The notes under the pieces were generated by a model, which was not told where the DNA came from, ran no database searches, and saw only the letters and a list, made by a program, of their open reading frames with translations. 64,000 nucleotides of DNA from Ligaoa zhengdingensis (lineage in GTDB: Bacteria > Bacillota > Clostridia > Oscillospirales > Ruminococcaceae), in assembly GCF_014384885.1 (NCBI RefSeq), contig NZ_JACRST010000010.1, forward strand, positions 29,090 to 93,089, in the 5' to 3' direction. Positions 1 through 10,209 of the stretch are shown piece by piece (the stretch's first letter is position 1; each line of letters opens with the position of its first letter). The position numbers and the translations under genes were made by a program.

Positions 1-1548
1 GAGGCCCAGGAGCGCCTGGACATCAAGCAGGCCGAGGTGGTGGCGATCCGCGGGGACGGCAAGGACGGGGTGCGTGAGGTGGTCACGGCGCTGGACGCGG
101 TGTTCCGCGCGCGCGCGGTGATCCTCTGCACCGGCACCTACCTCAAGGGGATGGTCTACGTGGGGGATGTGTCCTACCCCAGCGGGCCGGACGGCACCCA
201 TGCGGCCAACCGCCTGTCGCAGAGCCTGCGCGACCTGGGGATCACCCTGCGGCGCTTCAAGACCGGCACCCCGGCGCGGGTGCACCGCCGCAGCATCGAC
301 TTTTCGGCGCTGGAGGAGCAGCAGGGGGACGACCCGATCACCCCGTTCTCCTTCGACACCACCCGCCCGCTGGTCAACCGGGCGGTCTGCCACATCGCCT
401 ACACCAACGAGGCCACCCATCAGACCATCCGCGACAATATCCACCGCTCGCCCCTCTATGGCGGCAAGATCGAGGGGGTGGGGCCGCGCTATTGTCCGAG
501 CATCGAGGACAAGGTGGTGCGTTTTGCGGACAAGCCCCGGCACCAAATCTTTGTGGAGCCGATGGGACTGGACACCGACGAGATGTACTTGCAGGGGATG
601 AGCAGCAGCCTGCCCGAGGATGTGCAGATCGCCTTTTACCGCACGATCAAGGGCTTTGAGCAGCTCAAGGTGATGCGCACCGCCTACGCGATCGAATACG
701 ACTGCTGCGACCCGCTGGAGCTGAAGCCGACCCTGGAGTTTCGCAGCGTCGAGGGGCTTTACGGCGCGGGTCAGTTCAACGGCACCTCCGGCTATGAGGA
801 GGCCGCCGCCCAGGGGCTGTATGCGGCGATCAACGCGGTGCGCAAGCTGCGCGGCCAGCCGCCCATGATTTTGGACCGCGCCAGCTCCTATATCGGCACG
901 CTGGTGGACGACCTAGTGACCAAGGGCTGCACCGACCCTTACCGCATGATGACCTCGCGCTCGGAATACCGTCTGCTTTTGCGGCAGGACAACGCCGACG
1001 AACGCCTCACGCCGGTTGGGCACGAGATCGGGCTCATTTCGGATGAGCGCTATGAGCGGTTCCTTCGGAAGCAGGCGCAGAAAAAGGCCGAGATCGCGCG
1101 GCTGGAGGGCACTTCCATCCCGCCGGGCGAGGCGCTCTCCGACATGCTTGTTTCACGTGGAACAGCACCGGTGGCCACCGGTGTGCGCCTGGCCGACCTG
1201 CTGCGCCGCCCCCAGGTGAGCTACGACGACCTCGCGCCGTTCGACCCCATCCGCCCCGCGCTCGACCGCGCGGTGTGCGAGCAGGCCGAGGTGGAGATCA
1301 AATATGCAGGGTATATCCGCCGGCAGCTCGCCCAGGTGGAGGAGATGCGCCGCCTGGAAAACAGGCCGCTGCCCGATGATATCGACTACAACCGCATCGC
1401 CAGCCTGCGCATGGAGGCGCGGGAGAAGCTCTCGCGGGTGCGTCCGATCAATGTAGGGCAGGCGTCCCGCATCTCGGGGGTCAGCCCGGCGGATATCTCG
1501 GTGCTGCTCATCTATCTGGAGCAGCGGGGAGGAGGGAGCAAGGAATGA
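1..1548 (+). CDS. mnmG: MnmG (GidA), tRNA U34 carboxymethylaminomethyl modification enzyme, 5'-truncated by the window edge
   Basis: FAD-dependent partner of MnmE that modifies uridine 34 of certain tRNAs in the cytoplasm. The frame is open from base 1, so the N-terminal FAD-binding Rossmann region lies outside the window. About 515 residues remain. Visible family features are GTYLKG, the YCPSIEDK motif, NGTSGYEEAAAQGL and the helical C-terminal MnmE-binding domain. The stop overlaps the rsmG start as ATGA, so the two are translationally coupled. A parS site lies inside the coding sequence at 1149-1164. The order mnmG-rsmG-parAB is the classic origin-proximal arrangement of Firmicutes. The identification is secure; only the true start is missing. 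Confidence 0.97.
   Translation, partial: EAQERLDIKQAEVVAIRGDGKDGVREVVTALDAVFRARAVILCTGTYLKGMVYVGDVSYPSGPDGTHAANRLSQSLRDLGITLRRFKTGTPARVHRRSIDFSALEEQQGDDPITPFSFDTTRPLVNRAVCHIAYTNEATHQTIRDNIHRSPLYGGKIEGVGPRYCPSIEDKVVRFADKPRHQIFVEPMGLDTDEMYLQGMSSSLPEDVQIAFYRTIKGFEQLKVMRTAYAIEYDCCDPLELKPTLEFRSVEGLYGAGQFNGTSGYEEAAAQGLYAAINAVRKLRGQPPMILDRASSYIGTLVDDLVTKGCTDPYRMMTSRSEYRLLLRQDNADERLTPVGHEIGLISDERYERFLRKQAQKKAEIARLEGTSIPPGEALSDMLVSRGTAPVATGVRLADLLRRPQVSYDDLAPFDPIRPALDRAVCEQAEVEIKYAGYIRRQLAQVEEMRRLENRPLPDDIDYNRIASLRMEAREKLSRVRPINVGQASRISGVSPADISVLLIYLEQRGGGSKE
1149..1164. promoter_or_regulatory. parS centromere site inside mnmG
   Basis: TGTTTCACGTGGAACA differs from the perfect 16-bp parS palindrome by one base. 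ParB, encoded at 4538, would load here. A parS copy inside mnmG is consistent with parS clustering around oriC in Firmicutes. Confidence 0.9.
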
Positions 1549-2258
1549 ACCTGCCCAAAGAGACCCTGTGCGCGGCCGCGCTGGAATACGGCGTGGCGTT
1601 GGACGCCGCACAGCTCGACCGGCTGGAGCATTACGCCCAAATGCTGGTGGAGTGGAACGAAAGGATCAACCTGACTGCGATCACCCAGCCGGATGAGATC
1701 GCGGTGAAACACTTTTTGGATAGCCTGCTTTTGCTGCACGCGGCGCAGCCCGCCCAGGGCGCGTCGGTCATCGATGTGGGCACGGGCGCGGGGTTCCCGT
1801 CGGTGCCCTGCGCTGTGGCGCGCGGAGACCTCAAGCTCACCCTGCTGGACAGCCTCAATAAACGCATCCTCTTTTTGACCGAGCTGTGCGCGGCGCTGGA
1901 AATCCCCGCGCGGGCGGTGCACCTGCGCGCCGAGGAGGGCGGCCGAAAGCCGGAGCTGCGCGAGCGCTTCGATCTGGCGACCGCGCGGGCGGTGGCCAAC
2001 CTGCGGGAGCTCGCGGAATACTGCCTGCCGTTTGTGAAGCCCGGCGGCGTGTTCGCAGCGCTCAAGGGCTACGAAATTGATGAAGAGCTGGATGCGGCGA
2101 AGCCCGCGATCAAGGAGCTGGGCGGGCGCGTATTCGGTGTGGAAAAGTACATCCTGCCGGACGACAGCCGCCGTTCCATCGTTTTAATCAGGAAAATATC
2201 GCAAACTCCAGCAAAATATCCGAGAAATCCCGGAAAAATTGCAAAAAACCCGCTGTAA
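1545..2258 (+). CDS. rsmG: RsmG (GidB), 16S rRNA G527 N7-methyltransferase
   Basis: SAM-dependent methyltransferase that makes m7G527 in 16S rRNA; loss in other bacteria gives low-level streptomycin resistance. It has 237 residues, the usual size. The SAM-binding motif VIDVGTGAGFPSVP lies at about residues 76-89, and ATARAVANL matches the family. The ATG overlaps the mnmG stop by 4 bp. The last 20 or so residues, rich in Pro/Lys/Asn after SIVLIRKI, look like an unstructured extension beyond the usual end of the domain. A terminator follows directly. Confidence 0.97.
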   Translation: MNLPKETLCAAALEYGVALDAAQLDRLEHYAQMLVEWNERINLTAITQPDEIAVKHFLDSLLLLHAAQPAQGASVIDVGTGAGFPSVPCAVARGDLKLTLLDSLNKRILFLTELCAALEIPARAVHLRAEEGGRKPELRERFDLATARAVANLRELAEYCLPFVKPGGVFAALKGYEIDEELDAAKPAIKELGGRVFGVEKYILPDDSRRSIVLIRKISQTPAKYPRNPGKIAKNPL

Positions 2259-2268
2259 GCGGCCCGAA

Positions 2269-2304
2269 GATCGACAGGATAGAGCGAATCCTGTCGATTT
2301 TTTA
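2269..2304 (+). terminator. Rho-independent terminator after rsmG
   Basis: The stem ATCGACAGGAT / ATCCTGTCGAT is followed by TTTTTT. It closes the mnmG-rsmG unit. Confidence 0.9.
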
Positions 2305-2317
2305 CGATGTAAAATAC

Positions 2318-2346
2318 TGGAAATAATTGTAAATATGTGGTATATT
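2318..2346 (+). promoter_or_regulatory. Possible sigma-A promoter for the Noc-like gene
   Basis: TGGAAA, 17 bp, TATATT. The -35 is poor. About 200 nt of leader follow before the gene at 2545, including a long GC hairpin without a U-tract (about 2459-2505, arms CCGCCCGCGCGGAG and CTCCGCGCGGGCGG). Confidence 0.4.
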
Positions 2347-2544
2347 GAAATCACGGACAAGCAGAAAAGAAAAACAGCGCGAGGTTTCCCCAACATCCCC
2401 GTGCAAATGTGGAAAATCTCCTTTTCCGCTTGTGGGCAAACCGCCCGTCCGGCCGCCCCGCCCGCGCGGAGACCTTCCGTCACCTCCGCGCGGGCGGCAC
2501 GCCCGGACAGACCGCGTGCAACAAGATGCAGGGAGGCGTGGCCG

Positions 2545-3375
2545 ATGATTTTTCAAAAGAACAACCGCGGCGAGCAGGTGCTCAACCTGCCGCTTGGCAG
2601 CATCGACCCAAATCCCTCCCAGCCGCGCACCCTATTCGATGACGATGAGCTGCACAGCCTGGCGGAGAGCATCCGCGAAAACGGTTTGTTGCAGCCGGTC
2701 ACCGTGCGGCGACTCAAAACCGGGCGCTATGAGCTGGTTTCCGGCGAGCGCAGGCTGCGCGCCTGCAAGCTGCTGGGCGTGGCGCAGATACGCGCGATCG
2801 CTGTGGATGTCGACGACCAGCAGTCCGCAGTGCTCGCTTTGATTGAAAACCTGCACCGCGAGGGCCTCACCTTTTTCGACGAGGCGCGCGGCATCTATGA
2901 GCTGATCTACCAGTGGGAGATCACCCAGGAAGAGGCGGCCGCAAAGCTGGGCATGGCGCAGTCCACCCTGGCCAACAAGCTGCGGCTGCTGCGCCTCTCG
3001 CCCGAAATTCAGGCGCTTGTGAGCGAAAAAGGCTTAACAGAGCGGCACGCGCGGGCGCTGCTCAAGCTGCGCACCCCGGAGTTGCAGCGCGAAGCGATCA
3101 CGATGATCGCCAAGCGGTGCCTCAACGTGGCCCAGACCGAGCGGCTGATTGAGGGGATGCTCGAGGAAAAGCGGATGGCGCCCAAGCGGCTGCTGATCGT
3201 CAAGGACCTGCGCATCTTTATCAACACCATTGACCGCGCGATCGATACCATGAAGGAGGCCGGCATTGAGGCAGAGGCGGCGCGCACCGACCAGGGCGAA
3301 TACATCGAATACACCGTTAAAATCCCCAAGACATCCGCGTTTTCCCGCCGGGGCGCGCTGCGCGGATCGTCTTAA
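2545..3375 (+). CDS. noc: Noc-like ParB-family DNA-binding protein
   Basis: ParB/Spo0J-family protein of 276 residues. It sits at the position occupied by nucleoid occlusion factor Noc in Bacillus (between rsmG and parA). It has an N-terminal ParB domain (residues about 10-110, with the CTP-binding GERRLRACK motif) and a helix-turn-helix (TQEEAAAKLGMAQSTLANKLRLL). ATG 2545 is chosen because GGGAGG precedes it; the longer open frame upstream has no ribosome site and low-complexity sequence. Noc in Bacillus binds its own sites and blocks division over the nucleoid. That function is inferred here from position and from the presence of a second parB paralogue. No obvious Noc-type site was seen. 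Confidence 0.8.
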   Translation: MIFQKNNRGEQVLNLPLGSIDPNPSQPRTLFDDDELHSLAESIRENGLLQPVTVRRLKTGRYELVSGERRLRACKLLGVAQIRAIAVDVDDQQSAVLALIENLHREGLTFFDEARGIYELIYQWEITQEEAAAKLGMAQSTLANKLRLLRLSPEIQALVSEKGLTERHARALLKLRTPELQREAITMIAKRCLNVAQTERLIEGMLEEKRMAPKRLLIVKDLRIFINTIDRAIDTMKEAGIEAEAARTDQGEYIEYTVKIPKTSAFSRRGALRGSS

Positions 3376-3498
3376 AACAAACCCGCTATCCTTTTTATAA
3401 AGGTTAGTCATAAAAGTTCCCCTATGTCGATTGCAGCGAGGCCGCTGGCTGGGCAGATAGTCCGCCGGCGGCCTTTCTGCACCCCATTGCGGTGGAAA

Positions 3499-3514
3499 TG
3501 TTTCACGTGAAACA
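3499..3514. promoter_or_regulatory. parS site 1 upstream of parA
   Basis: Perfect 16-bp palindrome TGTTTCACGTGAAACA. The stretch 3376-3498 before it holds nothing recognisable. Confidence 0.95.
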
Positions 3515-3546
3515 TATTTCGACAGGCGCCGCGCGAAAAAAGTCGC

Positions 3547-3562
3547 TGTTTCACGTGAAACA
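3547..3562. promoter_or_regulatory. parS site 2, abutting the parA promoter
   Basis: A second perfect TGTTTCACGTGAAACA palindrome, 48 bp from the first. It ends one base before the parA -35 hexamer, so ParB bound here could repress parAB. Confidence 0.95.
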
Positions 3563-3563
3563 A

Positions 3564-3591
3564 TTGAATTTTCCCGCCGGTGTGTTATAAT
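3564..3591 (+). promoter_or_regulatory. Sigma-A promoter for parAB
   Basis: TTGAAT, 16 bp, TATAAT. The leader to the parA ATG at 3752 is about 155 nt and GC-rich. Confidence 0.85.
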
Positions 3592-3751
3592 AGACACAAA
3601 ACAGGCGGCATTGCCGCTGTTTGCCGCCCGCGCAAAGTGCAGAGGCGGTGCGGCCGCGCCGCAATATGGCGATTGCAGCGAAGGCCGCTTTGCCCGGTTG
3701 ATGTCATAATCAAAGGGGATCGACCGATAATAACACGGAAGAAGGTCCGCT

Positions 3752-4522
3752 ATGGGAAAAATCATCGCTATGGCAAACCAAAAGGGCGGGGTGGGCAAGA
3801 CCACATCGGCCATCAATATCGCCGCCTGGATCGGTATTTTCGGCAAGAAGGTGCTGATTGTGGACATCGACCCCCAGGGCAACACCACCAGCGGGCTGGG
3901 GATCAACAAGCGGGAGGTGCAAAAATCCACCTACGAGCTGCTCATCGGCGACGCAAAGGCGCGGGATGTGATTGTGCATACCTCGTTTAAGAATGTGGAC
4001 GTGTTGCCCTCCAACCTCGACCTGGCGGCGGCTGAAATTGAGCTGGTGGAGCTGGAAAACCGCGCTGGGCGGCTGAAAAACGCGCTCATCGGAATCAAGC
4101 CGGAGTACGACTTCATCTTCATCGACTGCCCGCCCTCGCTGGGGCTGATTACGCTCAATGCGCTCACCGCCTGCGACACCTTGATCGTGCCGATCCAGTG
4201 CGAATATTACGCATTGGAGGGGCTGTCCCAACTGATGAGCACAGTGCGCAGCGTCAAACGGCTGTATAACCCGCAGATCGAGATCGAAGGGGTGCTGCTC
4301 ACCATGTACGACGCGCGCCTCAACCTCACCATGCAGGTGGTGGAGGAGGTCAAGAAGTATTTCCCGAAAAAGGTCTACAAAAATGTGATACCGCGCAATG
4401 TGCGCGTATCGGAAGCGCCCAGCTTTGGGCAGCCGGTCTCCTATTTTGACCGCGGATCGAAGGGGTCCGAGGCGTATGAGGAGCTGGCAAAGGAGATTTT
4501 AAACCAAAATAAGATCAAATAG
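3752..4522 (+). CDS. parA: ParA (Soj), chromosome-partitioning ATPase
   Basis: Deviant Walker-type ATPase that moves or organises origin regions together with ParB bound at parS. It has 256 residues, full length. The Walker A box KGGVGKTT is at about residues 11-18, with GKKVLIVDIDPQGN (A') and FIFIDCPPSLG (Walker B). It is followed 15 nt later by parB in the same operon. Two parS sites in the promoter region suggest autoregulation by ParB. Confidence 0.97.
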   Translation: MGKIIAMANQKGGVGKTTSAINIAAWIGIFGKKVLIVDIDPQGNTTSGLGINKREVQKSTYELLIGDAKARDVIVHTSFKNVDVLPSNLDLAAAEIELVELENRAGRLKNALIGIKPEYDFIFIDCPPSLGLITLNALTACDTLIVPIQCEYYALEGLSQLMSTVRSVKRLYNPQIEIEGVLLTMYDARLNLTMQVVEEVKKYFPKKVYKNVIPRNVRVSEAPSFGQPVSYFDRGSKGSEAYEELAKEILNQNKIK

Positions 4523-4537
4523 AAGGGGGAACAAGCC

Positions 4538-5407
4538 GTGGCAGGAAGAAAAGGCGGGCTGGGCAAGGGTCTGGACGCCTTGTTTGTCGATAACGACACC
4601 AGCTCGCGCGATGTGTTGACCCTGCGCATCTCTGAGATCGAGCCCAACAAGTCGCAGCCGCGCAAGGATTTCGACGAGGCTGCGCTGGCCGATCTGGCCG
4701 ATTCCATCCGTGAGCACGGAGTGATCCAGCCGCTGCTGGTTCGCCCGATGCCCACCGGCGGCTATCAGCTGGTGGCGGGCGAGCGGCGGTGGCGAGCGGC
4801 CCGCATGGCGGGGCTCTCCGAGGTGCCGGTGATCGTGCGGGAGATGGACGACCAGCAGACGATGGAGCTGGCGCTCATCGAAAATTTGCAGCGCGAGGAC
4901 CTCAACGCCATCGAAGAATCGCTGGGCTACAAGCTGCTGGCCGATCAATACAACATGACGCAGGAGCAGATTGCAAAAAGCGTGGGTAAATCGCGCCCGG
5001 TGGTGGCGAACGCCCTGCGTCTGCTGCATCTGCCGGCCAAGGTGGTGGAGATGGTGCGCCGGGACGAGCTCTCGGTGGGCCATGCGCGCGCGCTGCTCGG
5101 GCTGGAGACCAAAAAGCAGATCGAGGAGCTGGCCGACCGCATTGTGAAGGAAAATTTGACAGTGCGGGATGTGGAAAAGCGGGTTGCGGCGATCAAAGCT
5201 CCCAAGGAGGAGGCGCCCAAGGCGAAACCGCTGGTGCGCGACACCTTCTACGAGGAGTTGGAGCTCGCGGCCACCCAGGAATTCGGCCGCAAGGTCAAGA
5301 TCAACCACACCAAGCGGGACAAGGGCAAGCTGGAGATCGAATTTTTCAGCAAGCGCGACCTGGCGGACATCATGGAGCGCCTCACCGGGGAGAAGCTCAA
5401 CTGGTAG
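4538..5407 (+). CDS. parB: ParB (Spo0J), parS-binding CTPase clamp
   Basis: Loads at parS and spreads as a CTP-dependent clamp, also recruiting SMC in Firmicutes. It has 289 residues, starting at GTG with AAGGGGG upstream. The ParB domain shows SQPRKDFDE and the CTP-binding motif [12 protein letters not shown] (about residue 82). The HTH is [24 protein letters not shown], and a C-terminal dimerisation region ends near the stop. It is clearly related to the Noc-like protein at 2545 but lies with parA, so it is the true ParB. Confidence 0.97.
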   Translation: MAGRKGGLGKGLDALFVDNDTSSRDVLTLRISEIEPNKSQPRKDFDEAALADLADSIREHGVIQPLLVRPMPTGGYQLVAGERRWRAARMAGLSEVPVIVREMDDQQTMELALIENLQREDLNAIEESLGYKLLADQYNMTQEQIAKSVGKSRPVVANALRLLHLPAKVVEMVRRDELSVGHARALLGLETKKQIEELADRIVKENLTVRDVEKRVAAIKAPKEEAPKAKPLVRDTFYEELELAATQEFGRKVKINHTKRDKGKLEIEFFSKRDLADIMERLTGEKLNW

Positions 5408-5473
5408 GCGGGGGACAATTGAGTCAAAAAATTCAGGATAACTGGATATTTTAAATAAGGAAGTGCAAGGAAT

Positions 5474-6745
5474 ATGTTGGATATTCGCAGAATTAGAAGC
5501 AATCCCGACGAGGTCAAGGCAGGGGTGAAGCGCCGGGGCAAGGATATGGATGCCGTGGTGGATGAGATTCTCGCCATCGACGAGAAGCGCCGCGAGATCG
5601 GCACCAAGGCCGACGGCATGAAGGCCGAGCAGAACAAGGCGTCTAAGCAGATTCCCATGTTCAAAAAAGAGGGCAGGGATATCACCGCGCTGATGGCGGA
5701 GATGAAGCTGTTGGCTGAGGAGATCGGCGCCTGCGACGCGGAGGTCTCCAAGCTGGAGGCCCGCCAGCGCGAACTGCTGCTTTCCATCCCAAATGTGCCG
5801 CACGAGTCGGTGCCCACCGGCCTGGACGACAGCCAAAACCCGGAGGTGCGCCGCTGGGGCGAGCCGCGCCAGTTCCCATACGAGCCGAAGCCCCATTGGG
5901 ACATCGGCGCAGACCTCGACATCCTCGACCCGGAGCGCGCGGCCAAGGTGACCGGCAAGCGGTTCCACTTCTACAAGGGGCTGGGCGCGCGGCTGGAACG
6001 CGCGGTCATCAACTTCTATCTGGATCAGCACACCGCGAACGGCTATGTTGAGGTGCTCCCGCCGTTTATGGCGAACAGCGCCTCGATGACCGGCACCGGG
6101 CAACTGCCCAAGTTTGCGGAGGACATGTTCAAGCTGGAGGGGCTGGATTACTACCTGATCCCCACGGCCGAGGTGCCGGTGACCAACCTGTACCGCGACG
6201 AGATTCTGGACGGCGCCAAGCTGCCGATCAAGCATTGCGCCTATTCGGCCTGCTTCCGCGCGGAGGCGGGGTCGGCGGGGCGCGACACCCGCGGCCTCAT
6301 CCGCCAGCACCAGTTCAACAAGGTGGAGCTGGTCAAATTTTCCCGCCCCGAGGAGAGCTACGACGAGCTGGAGAAGCTCACCCACGACGCGGAAACCAAG
6401 CTGCAAATGCTGGGTCTGCCCTACCATGTGGTGACCCTGTGCAGCGGCGACCTGGGTTTCTCGAGCGCCAAAACCTACGACATCGAGGTGTGGATGCCCT
6501 CGTACAACCGCTATCTCGAGATCTCGAGCTGCTCCAACTTTGAGGACTACCAGGCCCGCCGCGCCAACATCAAGTTCAAGGATAATCCCAAGGACAAGGC
6601 GCAGCTTGTGCACACCCTGAACGGCTCGGGTCTGGCGATCGGCCGCACAGTGGCCGCAATTTTGGAAAACTACCAGAATGAGGACGGCTCGGTGACGGTG
6701 CCTGAGGTGCTGCGGCCGTATATGGGCGTTGATGTGATCCGCTGA
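5474..6745 (+). CDS. serS: Seryl-tRNA synthetase
   Basis: Class II synthetase that charges tRNA-Ser. It has 423 residues with the N-terminal coiled-coil tRNA-binding arm (about residues 25-105). Motif 2 is visible around [14 protein letters not shown], and motif 3 as [16 protein letters not shown]. The gap to parB is only 66 nt, too short for a T-box leader, which many Firmicutes serS genes carry. Gene order parB-serS is common near the Clostridia origin. Confidence 0.97.
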   Translation: MLDIRRIRSNPDEVKAGVKRRGKDMDAVVDEILAIDEKRREIGTKADGMKAEQNKASKQIPMFKKEGRDITALMAEMKLLAEEIGACDAEVSKLEARQRELLLSIPNVPHESVPTGLDDSQNPEVRRWGEPRQFPYEPKPHWDIGADLDILDPERAAKVTGKRFHFYKGLGARLERAVINFYLDQHTANGYVEVLPPFMANSASMTGTGQLPKFAEDMFKLEGLDYYLIPTAEVPVTNLYRDEILDGAKLPIKHCAYSACFRAEAGSAGRDTRGLIRQHQFNKVELVKFSRPEESYDELEKLTHDAETKLQMLGLPYHVVTLCSGDLGFSSAKTYDIEVWMPSYNRYLEISSCSNFEDYQARRANIKFKDNPKDKAQLVHTLNGSGLAIGRTVAAILENYQNEDGSVTVPEVLRPYMGVDVIR

Positions 6746-6806
6746 ACTGTAGATAACAACAATAATTATACAAACAGTATAAAACAATACAAGAAAGGGG
6801 AAGCAG

Positions 6807-7553
6807 ATGGAAAAAACCAGCTTTGAAAAAAAGATTCAGCTCCCCTATCCTGAATGCGACATCCGCAACCGGATCAAACTAAGCAATGTGATGCGCCACA
6901 TCCAGGAGGTCTCCGGCGAGCATCTGGAGGCGTTGGGCCTGCACCACACCTTGCTGTGGGAGGAGGGGTTCGTCTACCTGCTCACCCGTGTGGAGCTGCA
7001 CATCGCGCGGCTGCCGTCGGCGCTGGAGGAGATGCGGGTGGTCACCTGGCCGCGCCCGTGCAAGGGGGCGCAGAGTATGCGCGACGTGTCGTTTTACGAT
7101 GCGGCGGGGCGGGAGCTGATCGCGGCGCGCACCGCCTGGGTGCTGGCCGACCCGCACACCCACAGGCTCCACCGCCCGTCCGAGCTGCCGCACGAAATCC
7201 CGATCGGGCCGGCCCCGGAGGGCTACCGCCCGCCGGTTCAGGACAGGGTGCGCCGTCCGGAGGGCCTCGGACCTGCGGGATGGCGGGAGGTGCGCTACAG
7301 CGACATCGACTGCAACCTGCACATGAACAATGCGGTTTACAGCGACATCGTCTGTGATTTCCTGCCGTTTGATCTGCTGCAGGGGAGGGAGATTGCGGAA
7401 TACCGCATCCATTTTATCAAGGAGGCCGCGCTGGGCGACCGGCTGGCGGTGTACTGCGCGCCGCTGCCCGGCGTGGAGAATACCTGGTACGCCGGCGCGG
7501 ACCGCCCGGACGGCAGCGCCTGTTTCGAGGCGGTCATCCGGTTTCAAAATTAA
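6807..7553 (+). CDS. Acyl-ACP thioesterase (FatA/FatB-like double hotdog)
   Basis: Releases fatty acids from acyl carrier protein. It has 248 residues, made of two hotdog domains: N-terminal about 1-130 (helix around LSNVMRHIQEVSGEHLEALG), C-terminal about 150-248 with DIDCNLHMNNAVYSDIVCD. The N-x-H element there matches the catalytic region of bacterial acyl-ACP thioesterases. The start is preceded by GAAAGGGGAAG. Chain-length specificity cannot be read from sequence. It is followed 12 nt later by the flavin reductase, so the two are probably cotranscribed. Confidence 0.88.
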   Translation: MEKTSFEKKIQLPYPECDIRNRIKLSNVMRHIQEVSGEHLEALGLHHTLLWEEGFVYLLTRVELHIARLPSALEEMRVVTWPRPCKGAQSMRDVSFYDAAGRELIAARTAWVLADPHTHRLHRPSELPHEIPIGPAPEGYRPPVQDRVRRPEGLGPAGWREVRYSDIDCNLHMNNAVYSDIVCDFLPFDLLQGREIAEYRIHFIKEAALGDRLAVYCAPLPGVENTWYAGADRPDGSACFEAVIRFQN

Positions 7554-7565
7554 GGAGGAAATTCG

Positions 7566-8084
7566 ATGCTGGATATTACAGCCCTGTTTCAACTCAGTTA
7601 TGGCATCTATCTGATCACCGCGCACGACGGCAACAAGAACGCCGGGTGCCTGGTCAACACCGTGTTTCAGATCACGGCCGAGCCGGTGCGCGTGGCGGTG
7701 AGCGTCTCCAAGCAGAACCAGACCCATGAATTCATCCGCGCGGGCGGCACAGTGGCGGTGAATGTGGTGGGCGAGGACTGCCCCAGTCCGCTGTTGGGCA
7801 AGTTTGGTTACCGCACCGGCCGCGAAATCGACAAGTTCGCAGACCTCAACTGCCGCAAGGACTCGAACGGCGACGTTTACATCAACGAGGGTATCCTGAC
7901 CCAGTTCAGCTGTAAGGTGATCGATGAGGTGGATATGGACACCCACACCATCTTTGTCTGCGATGTGACCGACTCCAACGTGGTGCGGCAGGGTCAACCG
8001 ATGACCTACCAGTACTACCGCGAGGTGAAAAAACTGCAATCGAGCAAATTTGCACCGACCTATGTCAAACCCGGCGCTCATTGA
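7566..8084 (+). CDS. Flavin reductase-like domain protein (flavoredoxin family)
   Basis: FMN-binding split-barrel protein of 172 residues. Typical elements are YLITAHDGNKNAGCLVNTVFQI near the N terminus and the NQTHEFIRAGG region. Clostridial relatives often carry a C-terminal rubredoxin domain (two CxxC knuckles); this one ends at TYVKPGAH without it. It likely transfers electrons to a separate partner, for example in oxygen or NO detoxification, which is inference. AAGGAGG precedes the ATG. Confidence 0.85.
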   Translation: MLDITALFQLSYGIYLITAHDGNKNAGCLVNTVFQITAEPVRVAVSVSKQNQTHEFIRAGGTVAVNVVGEDCPSPLLGKFGYRTGREIDKFADLNCRKDSNGDVYINEGILTQFSCKVIDEVDMDTHTIFVCDVTDSNVVRQGQPMTYQYYREVKKLQSSKFAPTYVKPGAH

Positions 8085-8090
8085 TGGATG

Positions 8091-8140
8091 ACGGCGGCCC
8101 GGCTGCGCCCAACGGCGTGGTGCGGGCCGTATTTCTTTTC
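8091..8140 (+). terminator. Terminator after the flavin reductase gene
   Basis: The stem ACGG..CCCG / CGGGCCGT is followed by ATTTCTTTTC. It separates this unit from guaB. Confidence 0.65.
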
Positions 8141-8241
8141 TCGGCGCACAGTTGTTCGGCACAGGATGCAGCAAGTCATACCAATTTGCAACCCTGACAA
8201 TTCGTGGTGAAAAAATCTGTAAAATCTCTCCGGGCAAAGGG

Positions 8242-8270
8242 TTGAACCGCAACGCGATAAGTGGTAGAAT
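8242..8270 (+). promoter_or_regulatory. Sigma-A promoter of guaB
   Basis: TTGAAC, 17 bp, TAGAAT, about 75 nt before the guaB start. No purine riboswitch was recognised in the short leader. Confidence 0.75.
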
Positions 8271-8348
8271 AGATAAAATATTTGAAGCCATGCACGGGTT
8301 CTGCGCTCAAGGGCCTGTGCGCCAATCAGATACAAGGAGGAAGTGTAG

Positions 8349-9824
<1,476 letters not shown>

Positions 9825-9841
9825 GGAAACAGCGTATCTAT

Positions 9842-9874
9842 CCCGCCCGGCCGTGCATACCGCGCGCCGGGCGG
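9842..9874 (+). terminator. GC hairpin after guaB
   Basis: The stem CCCGCCCGGC / GCCGGGCGGG is strong but has no clear U-tract (GTATGATAAA follows). It may terminate or stabilise the mRNA. Confidence 0.45.
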
Positions 9875-9909
9875 GGTATGATAAAAACAGCGAAACCCAG
9901 AAAAAATAG

Positions 9910-9938
9910 TTGACAAAATTTGCAGGGTATAGTATAAT
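9910..9938 (+). promoter_or_regulatory. Consensus sigma-A promoter of the tRNA operon
   Basis: TTGACA, 17 bp, TATAAT, 34 bp before tRNA-Met. Confidence 0.92.
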
Positions 9939-9972
9939 TAACTTCGCCTGATGAACAAGCAAGGCGAAATAT

Positions 9973-10049
9973 GGCGGCATAGCTCAGTTGGCTAGAGCAT
10001 TCGGTTCATACCCGAAGTGTCGTAGGTTCAAATCCTATTGCCGCTACCA
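9973..10049 (+). tRNA. tRNA-Met(CAT), elongator type
   Basis: 77 nt including an encoded CCA. The anticodon loop TTCATAC reads CAT. The acceptor pair 1-72 is a G-U wobble rather than the unpaired C-A of initiator tRNA, and the sequence is close in pattern to Firmicutes elongator tRNA-Met. A lysidine-modified tRNA-Ile(CAT) cannot be excluded formally. Confidence 0.95.
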
Positions 10050-10095
10050 TTTTACAAATTCTCCGCCTTGGGGTGGGTTTTTGATATTGACCTCC

Positions 10096-10170
10096 GGCCC
10101 GGTGGTCAAGCGGTTAAGACTCCGCCCTTTCACGGCGGCATCACGGGTTCGATTCCCGTCCGGGTCACCA
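10096..10170 (+). tRNA. tRNA-Glu(TTC)
   Basis: 75 nt with CCA encoded. The anticodon arm is CCGCC-CTTTCAC-GGCGG (TTC), the T arm has TTCGATT, and the acceptor is GGCCCGG/CCGGGTC. It is followed directly by a strong terminator that is itself the first element of a tandem repeat. Confidence 0.97.
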
Positions 10171-10180
10171 AAAAAAGAGC

Positions 10181-10209
10181 AAGCCACCCTACTGGGTGGC
10201 TTCTTTTTT
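10181..10209 (+). terminator. Terminator of the tRNA operon
   Basis: AAGCCACCC-TACT-GGGTGGCTT followed by CTTTTTTT. The same hairpin recurs at 10340 and 10499. Confidence 0.95.

Noticed and set aside
5408..5473. T-box leader for serS
   Set aside because: The gap is 66 nt and has no T-box motif or specifier hairpin.
4499..6787. Long minus-strand frame opposite parB and serS
   Set aside because: Antisense shadow of two well-identified genes.
9973..10049. Initiator tRNA
   Set aside because: The first acceptor pair is a G-U wobble rather than the initiator mismatch.
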